Assembly (NCBI RefSeq): GCF_001425445.1
Contig: NZ_LMQU01000013.1
Span: 62,001 to 126,000, forward strand
Direction: 5' to 3'
Origin: Devosia sp. Leaf420
GTDB lineage: Bacteria > Pseudomonadota > Alphaproteobacteria > Rhizobiales > Devosiaceae
DNA: 64,000 nucleotides
Shown: positions 1 through 10,388 of the stretch, in pieces
How positions within the stretch are numbered: the first letter of the stretch is position 1
Layout of the letters: every line of letters starts with the position of its first letter
Made by a program: the position numbers and the translations under genes
The notes under the pieces: model-generated
What the model was told of the DNA's origin: nothing
Databases searched by the model: none
What the model saw: the letters and a program-made list of their open reading frames with translations, nothing else

Positions 1-585
1 CAGTAGAATACGCCCAGGCTCGAGAGCCTCGAGCGAAACGGGCCCATCTGGCATTTCCGACTGCGATGTCGCCAGAACGAATGGGTCTTCGAACAGTGGA
101 AAGAGCGCGAGCTTCGGTCCGCCCGGCGGGGGCAGGGAGGCGATCAGCGCCAGGTCCAGCGCGCCGCTCTGCACGCTTTCGAGCATGGCTTCAGTGCGGC
201 TCTCGCTGACGGTGAATTTGATCTGCGGCAGGGCTTCGGTCAGCGCCGGAAAAATCTCCGGCAGCAGATAGGGCGCCACCGTGGGAATGAGCCCGAAGCG
301 GATCGGCCGATCGAGCCGCCCTCCGCGGCGCAAGGCGAAGTCATCGAGCGCTTCTGCAGCAGCTACCGCAGGTTTGGCGCGTTCGATGAAATCGCACCCA
401 AACGGGGTCAGGCGGATGCCTGATTTCAACCGATCGAAAAGCTGTGTCCCGCAAAGCGTTTCGAGCGACAGGATCTGTTGGGAGAGGGCCGGTTGGGAGA
501 CGGCGCATTCCTCGGCGGCCTGCCCGAAATGCCCTGTCCGTGCCACAGCCAGCGCGTATTTCATCTGCTTGAGCGTAATCGTCAC
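1..585 (-). CDS. oxyR: OxyR-type LysR-family transcriptional regulator, partial (C-terminus outside window)
   Basis: The minus strand reads open from a GTG at 585 to the window edge, giving the first 195 residues. The protein begins VTITLKQMKYALAVARTG and has a LysR winged helix-turn-helix in about residues 10-60 (GQAAEECAVSQPALSQQI), then the start of the substrate-binding-like domain. The last visible residues, PGRILL, match the stretch that in OxyR leads straight into the peroxide-sensing cysteine, which lies off the window. OxyR senses hydrogen peroxide by disulphide formation and activates catalase and peroxidase genes. The divergent neighbour is katG, the classic target, which supports the call. 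An internal ATG at 564 is an alternative start, but the GTG keeps the usual N-terminal strand. Confidence 0.9.
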   Translation of the reverse strand, partial: MTITLKQMKYALAVARTGHFGQAAEECAVSQPALSQQILSLETLCGTQLFDRLKSGIRLTPFGCDFIERAKPAVAAAEALDDFALRRGGRLDRPIRFGLIPTVAPYLLPEIFPALTEALPQIKFTVSESRTEAMLESVQSGALDLALIASLPPPGGPKLALFPLFEDPFVLATSQSEMPDGPVSLEALEPGRILL

Positions 586-620
586 GATAACTTTTTCCTA
601 TCGGTGGAGAAAGAATTATC
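586..620. promoter_or_regulatory. Inverted repeat between oxyR and katG, probable OxyR operator
   Basis: Arm GATAACTTTTTC at 586-597 faces GAAAGAATTATC at 609-620; the arms pair at 10 of 12 positions with an 11-base spacer. The element begins directly after the oxyR GTG codon (minus strand) and lies about 60 bases before katG, where a bidirectional OxyR site would be expected. The link to OxyR is inferred from position and symmetry only. Confidence 0.5.
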
Positions 621-651
621 GATTGGCCGAATGGTTGTCACCTGCTTATAA

Positions 652-2904
<2,253 letters not shown>

Positions 2905-2921
2905 GCCTCTGAAAATCTTCG

Positions 2922-2948
2922 ACGCCCCGGCTTGGTCCGGGGCGTTTT
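2922..2948 (+). terminator. Intrinsic terminator of katG
   Basis: A 9-base-pair stem (ACGCCCCGG at 2922-2930 with CCGGGGCGT at 2937-2945), loop CTTGGT, followed by a short T run, starts 17 bases after the katG stop. Confidence 0.85.
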
Positions 2949-3057
2949 GATTCAGCTTGTGTTAATTTGAATTAATTGCCGGACTTGCCTTTCAGCCATC
3001 CCAAGGAGATTTGGCGGCATCGTTTCTACTCATCGTATTTCCCTCCCGGAGAAGAGA

Positions 3058-4188
3058 ATGAGTGGATTCGAGGAAGGGCACCGTGCCGTCGCGAACATTC
3101 GCAGGCTGAACGGCGAAAACGGCAAGTCGGAGCGCGACAAGCTGTTCCGCAATATGGCGCGGCTGTTCAGCTACGTTTCCGACCGCTGCGATGACCAGCA
3201 GCTTGCCCAATATGACGAGGCGCTCTGTCTTCTCGCCGAACTGGTCGAACTTGAAGCGCGTGCCCATGTCGCGCGCGTTCTCGCCCCGCTCAAGCGCGCG
3301 CCGTCGACGGTGGTCTTGAAGCTTGCCAATGACGACATTGAGGTCGCCCGGCCGCTGCTCGAATTCTCCAACGTGCTCAGCGATGATGATCTGATCGACA
3401 TCATCCAGAACCAATCCGAGGCACACCGCGCCGCGATTGCCGGTCGCGCAGCCGTGGCCGAGCGGGTAGGGGCCGCCATCGTCGAGCACGGCGAAACCGA
3501 GTCGGTGCTGCAACTCGTGCGCAATGCAAAGGCTGAACTCGGACGCGCGACGATCGAGAAGCTGGTGGCGCTCGCGGCCGACCACGCGGACCTGGCCGAG
3601 GATCTGCGCAATCGCTCGGATATCGATTGGAAATCGCTGCGCGGAGAGATCGAGAGTGCTGCGGACAAAGTCCTTGAAACTCTGGCCGAATCCGAGGGTC
3701 ACTTCGATCCGGTCACGGCCGACAAAATCAATGCCGTTGTCTATAAGCGCATGCGCAATCGCGCGGGCTTCAATTCGCAGGAGTGGAAGCAGGCCTATAA
3801 TCAGGTGCGCGCCCTCAGCGAACGCCGGCAGCTCGATGATCGGGCTTTGGCCCGGTTTGCCCGCTTTGGTTATGGTCACCACGTTGCGGCATCCATCTCG
3901 GTTTTGCTGCGGGTGCAGCCCGAGATCGTCGTCAAATGGCTCGCGAGCCAGGATTATGCCGCTATCACCGTAGCGCTGCGATCTGCCGGCTTTACTGCCG
4001 AGCTCTTTACCGCCTTGACCCCCACGCTGCCTTGGCGTGATCTGCCCACGCCCGAGCATGAGGCGATGATGGCGAGCCGGTTCAAGGTGCTCGACGAGGC
4101 TGAAGCGCGCAACATCTTCGAACTTTGGCGCACGCATGGTTTCCGCCGTCGGAATGCCGCGCCAGAGCCGCAAGCGCTTTCCGCCTAG
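3058..4188 (+). CDS. DUF2336 domain-containing protein
   Basis: A 376-residue cytoplasmic protein with no signal peptide or membrane segment. The whole length is helical and repeat-like, with the runs VLAPLKRAPSTVVLKLANDDIEVARPLLEFS and DLIDIIQNQSEAHRAAIAGR typical of the alphaproteobacterial DUF2336 family, which resembles HEAT-type helical repeats. Members are conserved in this class but have no firmly assigned function that I know of. The ATG at 3058 is preceded by GGAGAAGAG. The gene stands alone between the katG terminator and the ArsR-type regulator and shows no obvious operon partner. Confidence 0.8.
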   Translation: MSGFEEGHRAVANIRRLNGENGKSERDKLFRNMARLFSYVSDRCDDQQLAQYDEALCLLAELVELEARAHVARVLAPLKRAPSTVVLKLANDDIEVARPLLEFSNVLSDDDLIDIIQNQSEAHRAAIAGRAAVAERVGAAIVEHGETESVLQLVRNAKAELGRATIEKLVALAADHADLAEDLRNRSDIDWKSLRGEIESAADKVLETLAESEGHFDPVTADKINAVVYKRMRNRAGFNSQEWKQAYNQVRALSERRQLDDRALARFARFGYGHHVAASISVLLRVQPEIVVKWLASQDYAAITVALRSAGFTAELFTALTPTLPWRDLPTPEHEAMMASRFKVLDEAEARNIFELWRTHGFRRRNAAPEPQALSA

Positions 4189-4220
4189 CGCAAAATCTGC
4201 TGGACCCGCCGCACGAACCG

Positions 4221-4242
4221 GATATAAAGATATCTTTATATC
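4221..4242. promoter_or_regulatory. Perfect 22-base palindrome before the ArsR-methyltransferase/metF operon
   Basis: The arm GATATAAAGAT (4221-4231) is followed without spacer by its exact reverse complement (4232-4242). It ends 18 bases before the GTG start of the downstream ArsR-type regulator, so it lies over the promoter or leader. This AT-rich core resembles the motif I recall for SahR-type ArsR regulators of methionine and SAM recycling in alphaproteobacteria. The match is from memory and unverified; the palindrome itself is plain in the sequence. Confidence 0.75.
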
Positions 4243-4260
4243 ATCCGGAGTTCGTCTGGC

Positions 4261-5211
4261 GTGTCTAGTCTGGTCAATATCTTGAAGGCTGCGGGGGAGA
4301 GCACGCGTTTGCGGCTTCTCTCCTTGCTCGCCGATGGCGACCATTCCGTCAAGGACCTGACGGAAATTCTCGATCAGTCGCAGCCTCGCGTCTCCCGCCA
4401 CCTCAAGCTTCTGGCCGATGCAGGGCTGGTGCAGCGCCATGCGGAAGGCGCCTGGGCCTATTATGGCCTCGCACCCCACGGAGACGGCGCGGAACTGGCG
4501 CGGTGGCTGGTTGCACGCATCGACCCGACGGACCCCGCCTATAGCCGCGATCGCAACCGGCAGGCGGTAGCTTTGGCCGATCAACAGGCGCTGGCAACCG
4601 CGTACTTTGCCAAGGTCGCTGATAGCTGGGATCTGCTGAAAACCCTCCACGTGCCCGAAGAAGCGGTGGAAGCCGCTTTGCTCGAGGCCATGGCCGGGCG
4701 GGTCGTCGATCTGCTGCTCGATCTCGGCACCGGCACCGGGCGCATGCTGGAACTGCTGGCACCGGCCTATAAGCGCGCCATAGGCGTCGATTCGAGCCGG
4801 GAGATGCTGGCTGTGGCTCGATCGCGCCTAGCCGCGGCAGGGCTCACACATGCGCAAGTGCGCTTGGGCGATATTGGGTCGCTCGATCCATCCGTCGGTC
4901 TCGCCGACGTCGTGGTCATCCATCAGGTGCTGCATTATTTTGATGATCCGGGCCGGATGGTGGCTCAGGCGCGGCGCATGCTGACGCCGGGCGGCGAAAT
5001 CCTTATCGTCGACTTCGCGCCCCACGATCTCGAATTCTTGCGCACCGAACATGCCCATCGCCGCCTTGGTCTCTCGCGGGAGCAGATGACGGGCTGGGCC
5101 GAGACCGCCGGATTAGAGGTTCGATCGGTCCGCGAGTTTCCCAGCAAAAACAAAAAGGACGGCCTGACCGTGTGCCTCTGGCACCTCCAGGACCGCGAGA
5201 AAACGGAATAG
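4261..5211 (+). CDS. ArsR-family regulator fused to SAM-dependent methyltransferase domain (SahR-like)
   Basis: A 316-residue fusion. Residues 1-90 form an ArsR winged helix-turn-helix (ESTRLRLLSLLADGDHSVKD, then QPRVSRHLKLLADAGLV). Residues about 110-305 form a class I methyltransferase fold with the SAM-binding motif LDLGTGTG at 154-160 and an acidic residue ending the second strand (GVDSSREML). No metal-binding cysteine motif is seen in the ArsR part, so a metal sensor is unlikely. The domain probably binds SAM or S-adenosylhomocysteine as effector. GTG start at 4261, preceded by CCGGAG. metF begins 4 bases after its stop, so both are one transcription unit, and the leader palindrome suggests autoregulation. 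The inferred role is control of methionine and one-carbon genes. Confidence 0.85.
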   Translation: MSSLVNILKAAGESTRLRLLSLLADGDHSVKDLTEILDQSQPRVSRHLKLLADAGLVQRHAEGAWAYYGLAPHGDGAELARWLVARIDPTDPAYSRDRNRQAVALADQQALATAYFAKVADSWDLLKTLHVPEEAVEAALLEAMAGRVVDLLLDLGTGTGRMLELLAPAYKRAIGVDSSREMLAVARSRLAAAGLTHAQVRLGDIGSLDPSVGLADVVVIHQVLHYFDDPGRMVAQARRMLTPGGEILIVDFAPHDLEFLRTEHAHRRLGLSREQMTGWAETAGLEVRSVREFPSKNKKDGLTVCLWHLQDREKTE

Positions 5212-5215
5212 AGCC

Positions 5216-6112
5216 ATGATTGCCGACGAAAGCCGAGCCAGCCGCCAGACCGCCGACCAGCGTCCGGACCTGCAGATTTCATTCGAGTTCTTCCCGCCCA
5301 AGACCGATGCGATGGAAGAAAAGTTCTGGGAATCGATCGGCAAGCTTGCCCCGCTCAAGCCGCGCTTCGTCTCGGTGACCTATGGGGCAGGCGGCTCAAC
5401 GCGCGAGCGCACGCTGCGCATGGTGCGGCGCATCACGACGGATGCCGGCGTGCCTGCCGCAGCGCATCTCACCTGCGTTGGCGCAACGCGCGATGAAATC
5501 AACGAGGTCATCCGCGGCTTTCAGGAGGTCGGTGTCAAGCGCATCGTGGCGCTGCGTGGCGATCCTCCAGAGGGCGTCGGCCAGCCCTTCGTGCCGCATC
5601 CCGATGGCTATCAGAACGCGGCCGATCTCGTCGCCGGAATCAAGAAGCTCGGCGATTTCGACATTTCCGTTGCTGCCTATCCTGAAAAGCATCCGCAAAG
5701 CCCCAGTTGGGAAGCCGATATCGACAATCTGAAGCGCAAGATCGACAACGGGGCCGATCGCGCCATTACGCAGATGTTCTTCCGCAATTCTGATTACCTG
5801 CGGTTTGTCGAGCGCGCCCGCAAGGCAGGCATCACCGCGCCGATCGTGCCGGGTATCCAGCCGATCCATTCCTTCAAGCAAATCTCGGGTTTTGCGGCCC
5901 GGTGCGGTGCGTCGATCCCTGATTGGCTGGCAGAGCGGTTCGAAGGGCTCAACGATGATCCCGAGACCCACGCGCTGGTTGCGGCGGCCGTCGCGGCCGA
6001 GCAGGTGACCGAGCTTTTGGACGAAGGCGTCACGGAATTTCATTTCTATACGCTAAACCGTTCCAACCTGGTTTTGGCGCTCGCACGGCTCCTCGGCCGC
6101 CGTCCAGACTGA
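5216..6112 (+). CDS. metF: Methylenetetrahydrofolate reductase
   Basis: A 298-residue FAD enzyme that reduces 5,10-methylene-THF to 5-methyl-THF, the methyl donor for methionine synthase. The TIM-barrel protein shows the N-terminal SFEFFPPKTD, VSVTYGAGGSTRERT, the ALRGDPP loop and AAYPEKHPQSPSWEADI, all standard in the family. Length equals the bacterial form, without the eukaryotic SAM-binding regulatory domain. The start is 4 bases after the ArsR-methyltransferase stop, so it is translated from the same message and is probably regulated by that protein. No metH follows; the downstream gene is unrelated. Confidence 0.96.
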   Translation: MIADESRASRQTADQRPDLQISFEFFPPKTDAMEEKFWESIGKLAPLKPRFVSVTYGAGGSTRERTLRMVRRITTDAGVPAAAHLTCVGATRDEINEVIRGFQEVGVKRIVALRGDPPEGVGQPFVPHPDGYQNAADLVAGIKKLGDFDISVAAYPEKHPQSPSWEADIDNLKRKIDNGADRAITQMFFRNSDYLRFVERARKAGITAPIVPGIQPIHSFKQISGFAARCGASIPDWLAERFEGLNDDPETHALVAAAVAAEQVTELLDEGVTEFHFYTLNRSNLVLALARLLGRRPD

Positions 6113-6235
6113 TCGTTCAGACGGCGTTCACCTTAAGTCGGGCAATATGTTGTGATGCAGTGGTTCATAAAATGGCCACCAAGTTCGCCTTGAACGGCGA
6201 GCAAATCGCGACGGAATTCGGAGCCGCAGAGACTT

Positions 6236-7060
6236 ATGAAACTGGATCGCCGCCTGACCAATGGCCTCGCCTGGGCCGGTGCCCTGCTTGTTATTGGCGT
6301 TCCGACCGCCGATTATCTCACGGGATCATTTGGCAATTCCGGCAGGCCGAGCGTTGCCGTCGTTGATGCCGAGGCCGAAGCGCCGGTGGCCAATGTGGCC
6401 AAGCCCGCCGCGACGTCGACGACGAAACCGCAGTCTGTTGCCAATGCCGATCCGGTTGGCGGCATGCTGCAATCGGGCAAGCCACTGCCGAGCTATATCA
6501 CTGGCGGCGACGCGCCTGCATCGCCTGCGAAGCCGGTTGCCGCAACGCCAGCAAAACCTGCTGCAGTGGCGCCTGCGACCCAGCAGCCGACCCAGCCGGC
6601 CCAGGCATCGACGCCGACTGCGACTCCGGCCCGCCCGACGATCACGACGCCAGATCAGCAGGTTGCAGCCTTGCCCGCCAAGACCGCACCAATGCCGATG
6701 CCGCTTTCGATGCGTCCGCGCCCTGTTACGGTGCCTTTGGCCTCCAATCAGCCGCTGATCATCGATCAGCCGACCGTGCCGGCAAATTTGCCGCCAGCGA
6801 GCCTGCCTCAGGCACAGCAGACGCAGAATGACTTTGTCACCGCGGATGATCTCAACACTTGGGAGTCCGGCCCCCTCTCGGATTTTCTAGCCAACCGCAA
6901 TCGTCGCAGCACCGCCAATTATACCGTGCAGCAGAACGTGCCGCCCGCCCCTGTTCCTGCATATGGATACGATTCGAACGGCGTCTGGCTCGATCAAGTG
7001 CCGCAGGGCGATCGGCCGGTTGGTCGTTATGAGGACGACGTTATCTATCTCCCGTACTGA
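6236..7060 (+). CDS. Ala/Pro-rich membrane-anchored protein of unknown function
   Basis: A 274-residue protein. Residues 9-32 form one hydrophobic segment (uncleaved anchor or signal peptide) after a short basic start MKLDRR. Residues about 40-190 are low-complexity Ala, Pro, Thr and Lys, resembling an envelope-spanning or disordered linker. The C-terminal 75 residues are more ordered (DDLNTWESGPLSDFLANRN, then YGYDSNGVWLDQVP and DDVIYLPY) and probably form the functional part. I do not recognise a family. It is flanked by metF and a DnaJ-type gene, with no clear operon link to either. Confidence 0.65.
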   Translation: MKLDRRLTNGLAWAGALLVIGVPTADYLTGSFGNSGRPSVAVVDAEAEAPVANVAKPAATSTTKPQSVANADPVGGMLQSGKPLPSYITGGDAPASPAKPVAATPAKPAAVAPATQQPTQPAQASTPTATPARPTITTPDQQVAALPAKTAPMPMPLSMRPRPVTVPLASNQPLIIDQPTVPANLPPASLPQAQQTQNDFVTADDLNTWESGPLSDFLANRNRRSTANYTVQQNVPPAPVPAYGYDSNGVWLDQVPQGDRPVGRYEDDVIYLPY

Positions 7061-7135
7061 TCTGTCTTAGCCGGTCAGCTTGCATGCAATCGCCGCAATG
7101 GACCGGCAATCTGCTTGGGTTTAATATTCGCGCTC

Positions 7136-7158
7136 GTCGCCGAGGCGGACTCGGCGAC
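7136..7158 (+). other. Perfect hairpin in leader of the TerB/DnaJ gene
   Basis: GTCGCCGAG (7136-7144) pairs perfectly with CTCGGCGAC (7150-7158) around the loop GCGGA. No T run follows, so it is a poor terminator. It ends 16 bases before the preferred ATG of the next gene and so would sit in its 5' leader. Confidence 0.4.
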
Positions 7159-7174
7159 AACAAAAGGCAGACCC

Positions 7175-7921
7175 ATGCTGTGCTGCGTACGCAAAGCGGA
7201 AGAAAATCGGGATATCTGGCACAAGCTGGCGAGCTTCCTCGGCTCGTTTTCGCAGCGCACCGGCGTTGTCGGTCACATCGCCAATATTCTTGATCCGGAC
7301 ACTTGGCTGCCGGGCGGCCGTGATGCGGCCTTCACTCTGGCCTTGATCGCGCTCTCGGCCAAGATGGCGGTTGCCGATGGTGCCGTGACAGCATCCGAGG
7401 TGCGCGCGTTCAACGCGACCGTCGAGATCACCAAGGGCCAGGAGCCGCAGGTCGAACGGCTGTTCAATCTCGCCAAGCAAGATGTCTCGGGCTACGAATC
7501 CTACGCCCGAAAGGTGGCCCGGTTTTTCTCGGATTCTCCGGAAACACTCGAGCACGTGCTTGATGGCCTTTTTTTTATCGCGACGGCTGATGGGCTCGTG
7601 CATGAGGCCGAGCTCGATTACCTGCGCTCTGTGAGTTCGATCTTTGGCTTCGACGAAGTAAGGTTCGAGCAGATTGCGTCCCAGCACGTCATGCTGGAAG
7701 AGGGCGTCGATCCCTATATCGTGCTCGGCCTGTCGCATGATGCGCCGCCCGAAGAGGTGCGCCGGGTTTATCGCCTGCTCGTGGCCGAGCACCACCCCGA
7801 TCGGCTTATCGCCAAGGGCGTACCCGGCGAGCTGATCGATGTTGCGACAGCGCGCATGGCCGCAATCAACCTTGCCTATCAGGCGATCACCAAGCCAAAG
7901 CCCCAGCCGCTGATTGCCTGA
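7175..7921 (+). CDS. DjlA-like TerB and J-domain co-chaperone
   Basis: A 248-residue protein. A TerB-like helical domain occupies about residues 35-155 (ALIALSAKMAVADGAVTASEV, then IATADGLVHEAELDYLRSV), and a C-terminal J domain about 170-245 carries the HPD motif in AEHHPDRLIAKG that stimulates DnaK ATPase. Unlike E. coli DjlA, no N-terminal membrane helix is seen. Reading is open from an ATG at 7115, but family similarity starts at about DIWHKLASFLG. The ATG at 7175 has an AAGGCAG sequence upstream and would put the 7136-7158 hairpin in the leader, so I prefer it. Likely a soluble co-chaperone; its clients are unknown. Confidence 0.85.
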   Translation: MLCCVRKAEENRDIWHKLASFLGSFSQRTGVVGHIANILDPDTWLPGGRDAAFTLALIALSAKMAVADGAVTASEVRAFNATVEITKGQEPQVERLFNLAKQDVSGYESYARKVARFFSDSPETLEHVLDGLFFIATADGLVHEAELDYLRSVSSIFGFDEVRFEQIASQHVMLEEGVDPYIVLGLSHDAPPEEVRRVYRLLVAEHHPDRLIAKGVPGELIDVATARMAAINLAYQAITKPKPQPLIA

Positions 7922-7930
7922 TCTTCGCGC

Positions 7931-7958
7931 TTGACGCGGAGCAGGGCGCCCCTCTACA
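7931..7958 (+). promoter_or_regulatory. Probable sigma70-type promoter of rnpB
   Basis: TTGACG at 7931-7936 and TCTACA at 7953-7958 are separated by 16 bases, and the inferred 5' end of the RNase P RNA is 7 bases further on. Confidence 0.65.
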
Positions 7959-7964
7959 TCGGCG

Positions 7965-8348
<384 letters not shown>

Positions 8349-8440
8349 TTGCCTCTTCCATACATGCCACAGTTTCGCCTCGGGGCTGAACCGGGCTTAA
8401 TCTACATTGCGCGAAGATTGCAGCGCATTGCCGTAAGTTC

Positions 8441-8486
8441 ATGATTTTAATCATCTTTTTCTCTGTCATGCAATGTTCATGCAATG
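8441..8486. promoter_or_regulatory. AT-rich palindrome plus 11-base-spaced direct repeat before the secreted peptide gene
   Basis: ATGATTTTAATCAT (8441-8454) is a perfect palindrome followed by a T run and could end rnpB transcription. CATGCAATG then occurs twice, at 8467-8475 and 8478-8486, with a period of 11 bases, which suits a protein bound on one face of the helix. It lies 50-70 bases before the start of the small secreted protein at 8538. The binding protein is unknown. Confidence 0.35.
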
Positions 8487-8537
8487 CTGGCGGCGCATTC
8501 TCTGTCTCGTGAACAACACACCAACGGAGACCTCCAA

Positions 8538-8693
8538 ATGAAGAAGATCATCACTCTCGCAATCGCCTCGCTCGTCGTTGCCGGCGTTGCCACCCCATCC
8601 TTCGCTGCCACCTCCGGCGCGAACTGCGTGTTCAAGGACAAGGCTCTTTGCACCACTGAATCGCTCTCGCCCACAACTGGCGAAAACTCGTAA
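8538..8693 (+). CDS. Small secreted two-cysteine peptide, copy 1
   Basis: Encodes 51 residues. The first 23 (MKKIITLAIAS ... PSFA) are a typical Sec signal peptide with cleavage after SFA. The mature 28-residue peptide contains two cysteines and the motif C-x-FKD-x2-LC-x-TESLSPTTG. An ATG at 8538 has GGAG at 8527-8530, which makes it the real start although the frame is open further upstream. The next gene encodes a clear paralogue. Two cysteines seven residues apart suggest an intramolecular or intermolecular disulphide in the periplasm. Function is unknown. Confidence 0.7.
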   Translation: MKKIITLAIASLVVAGVATPSFAATSGANCVFKDKALCTTESLSPTTGENS

Positions 8694-8884
8694 GTTTTCC
8701 CAGCTTCTGCTGACGTGATTTATGCTTCGGGCTTTCGCCCGGAACTGTCTGCTGACGGCTCGATCTTTGGTTTACCATGACCACTTGATCTGGGCCGTCT
8801 CGGACAATTTTTCTATTGCCGGTAAGGTTTTAGAAAATCGACGGCCCTAGGTGTTGGCTCAAGTCAAACACGGGTCTAACAACT

Positions 8885-9067
8885 ATGAAAATCGTTCTCG
8901 CCACTCTGATCGCCGTTGCCTTCGGTGCCTCTGTTGCCGCGCCGAGCTTTGCTGCGTCGGTGTCGGACCCGAGCAATTGTTATTTCAAGGACGTATCGCT
9001 TTGCGTCACCGAGAGTCTGTCGCCCACGACGGGCGCTGAACCCGTGAGGATCATCAACGTCGTCTAA
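8885..9067 (+). CDS. Small secreted two-cysteine peptide, copy 2
   Basis: Encodes 60 residues: a 23-residue signal peptide ending APSFA and a 37-residue mature peptide. It shares with the 8538 product the motif NC-x-FKD-x2-LC-x-TESLSPTTG, then has its own 12-residue tail (AEPVRIINVV end). The conserved motif with diverged flanks argues that both are real and under selection. No strong ribosome site precedes the ATG, unlike copy 1. The 191-base gap to copy 1 means separate promoters are possible. A strong terminator follows at 9092. Function is unknown. Confidence 0.7.
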   Translation: MKIVLATLIAVAFGASVAAPSFAASVSDPSNCYFKDVSLCVTESLSPTTGAEPVRIINVV

Positions 9068-9091
9068 GGTCGTTCGACCTCTCATCCTTGG

Positions 9092-9123
9092 AAGCCCCTC
9101 GACGAAAGTCTGGGGGCTTTTCG
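9092..9123 (+). terminator. Intrinsic terminator after the small secreted peptide genes
   Basis: AAGCCCC (9092-9098) pairs with GGGGCTT (9113-9119), with an inner GAC-GAAA-GTC tetraloop stem, followed by a T-rich stretch. Confidence 0.8.
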
Positions 9124-9242
9124 TTGTGTGCAGGGCAGGGTGCGGCAGGCCTTACTCTTGCACATGACGGATCATCGCTTTATGGCGATGCCTTTGGTTT
9201 CCGCCGCATATCCGGCGGCACACGCTGTTGGAGTTGAGCGCG

Positions 9243-10343
9243 ATGCCTCTGGCCACCCCGCATTATTTGATCGACGAAGTTGCGCTGGCGAGAAACCTTG
9301 CGCTGATCGACCAGTTGCGCGCCGCATCGGGCGCCAAATGCCTCCTTGCGCTCAAATGCTTTGCGACCTGGGCCGCCTTTCCGCAAATCGCCCCACATAT
9401 GGATGGCACGACCTCGTCCTCGCTTAACGAGGTAAAGCTCGGACGCGAGAAGTTCGCTGGCGAAACGCATGCCTATTCGGTCGCGTGGTCCGATGACGAG
9501 ATCGACGAATCGATCGCAAATGCCGACAAGATCATCTTCAATTCCTCGTCTCAGCTAAAGCGCTATGCCGATCGCGCGGGGCATCTGCCGATCGGGCTGC
9601 GCGTCAATCCCGGCGTCAGCCATTCCCATTTCGATCTCGCCGATCCTGCCCGCGCCTTCAGTCGCCTCGGCGAATGGGATCATGGCCGTATCGAAGCGGC
9701 GATGAAAAATGTCTCGGGCTTCATGCTCCACTGCAATTGCGAGAACGACTCGCTCGAAGCCTTTTCGGCTCTTCTGGACGAGATCGAAGCAAAGCTCGGC
9801 CACTTCCTCGAGCGGCTCGATTGGGTCAGCCTCGGTGGCGGCATTCATTTCACCAAGCCCGGCTACCCGATCGAGGAATTGGCCGCGCGATTGCGCGTTT
9901 TCGCCGCGCGGTTCGGCGTCCAGGTCTATCTCGAGCCGGGCGATACCGTCGTGACCGATACCACCTCGCTTGAGGTCAGCGTGCTCGATGTCGTCGACAA
10001 CGGAAAAGCCATCGCCATTGTCGATAGCGCCGTCGAAGCCCATATGCTGGATCTGCTCGTATATAGACAGGATGCAGCCGTGGCACCAAACGCGGGTGCG
10101 CATCGTTACATCATCGCCGGCAAGTCGTGCCTCGCCGGCGATATCTTCGGCGAATTCGATTTTCCGCAGCCGCTTGATGTGGGCAGCCGTATTTCCCTCC
10201 TCAATGCGGGTGGCTACACGATGGTGAAGAAGAACTGGTTCAATGGCGTTGCCATGCCAGCGATCGCCATTCGACGAGAAAATGGCGCAGTCGAACTCAT
10301 TCGCGAGTTCGGTTACGCCGATTACGTCTCCAGCCTCTCCTGA
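9243..10343 (+). CDS. nspC: Carboxynorspermidine/carboxyspermidine decarboxylase
   Basis: A PLP enzyme of 366 residues, alanine racemase-like fold, that decarboxylates carboxyspermidine or carboxynorspermidine to the polyamine. The PLP lysine is K38 in LALKCFATW. HCNCEN, the glycine-rich LGGGIHFTKPGYP and the C-terminal GKSCLAGDIFGEF with the catalytic-site cysteine are family marks. An ATG at 9243 sits 9 bases after GGAG, so it is preferred to the in-frame TTG at 9228. The dehydrogenase for the preceding step follows 45 bases later. In Hyphomicrobiales this pair normally makes spermidine from putrescine and aspartate semialdehyde, without decarboxylated SAM. Confidence 0.95.
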   Translation: MPLATPHYLIDEVALARNLALIDQLRAASGAKCLLALKCFATWAAFPQIAPHMDGTTSSSLNEVKLGREKFAGETHAYSVAWSDDEIDESIANADKIIFNSSSQLKRYADRAGHLPIGLRVNPGVSHSHFDLADPARAFSRLGEWDHGRIEAAMKNVSGFMLHCNCENDSLEAFSALLDEIEAKLGHFLERLDWVSLGGGIHFTKPGYPIEELAARLRVFAARFGVQVYLEPGDTVVTDTTSLEVSVLDVVDNGKAIAIVDSAVEAHMLDLLVYRQDAAVAPNAGAHRYIIAGKSCLAGDIFGEFDFPQPLDVGSRISLLNAGGYTMVKKNWFNGVAMPAIAIRRENGAVELIREFGYADYVSSLS

Positions 10344-10388
10344 TCGAGGCTGGGCAATATCCACCACCAAGAAGGTGTTTCGTGCCAA

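Noticed and set aside
2992..4650. A 552-codon minus-strand frame across the DUF2336 gene and the ArsR regulator
   Set aside because: It crosses two real plus-strand genes and the palindrome between them, and shows no recognisable domain.
8728..8741. Hairpin CGGGC-TTTC-GCCCG after the first mini-peptide gene as a terminator
   Set aside because: The stem has only five pairs and no T run follows, so it was not listed as a feature.
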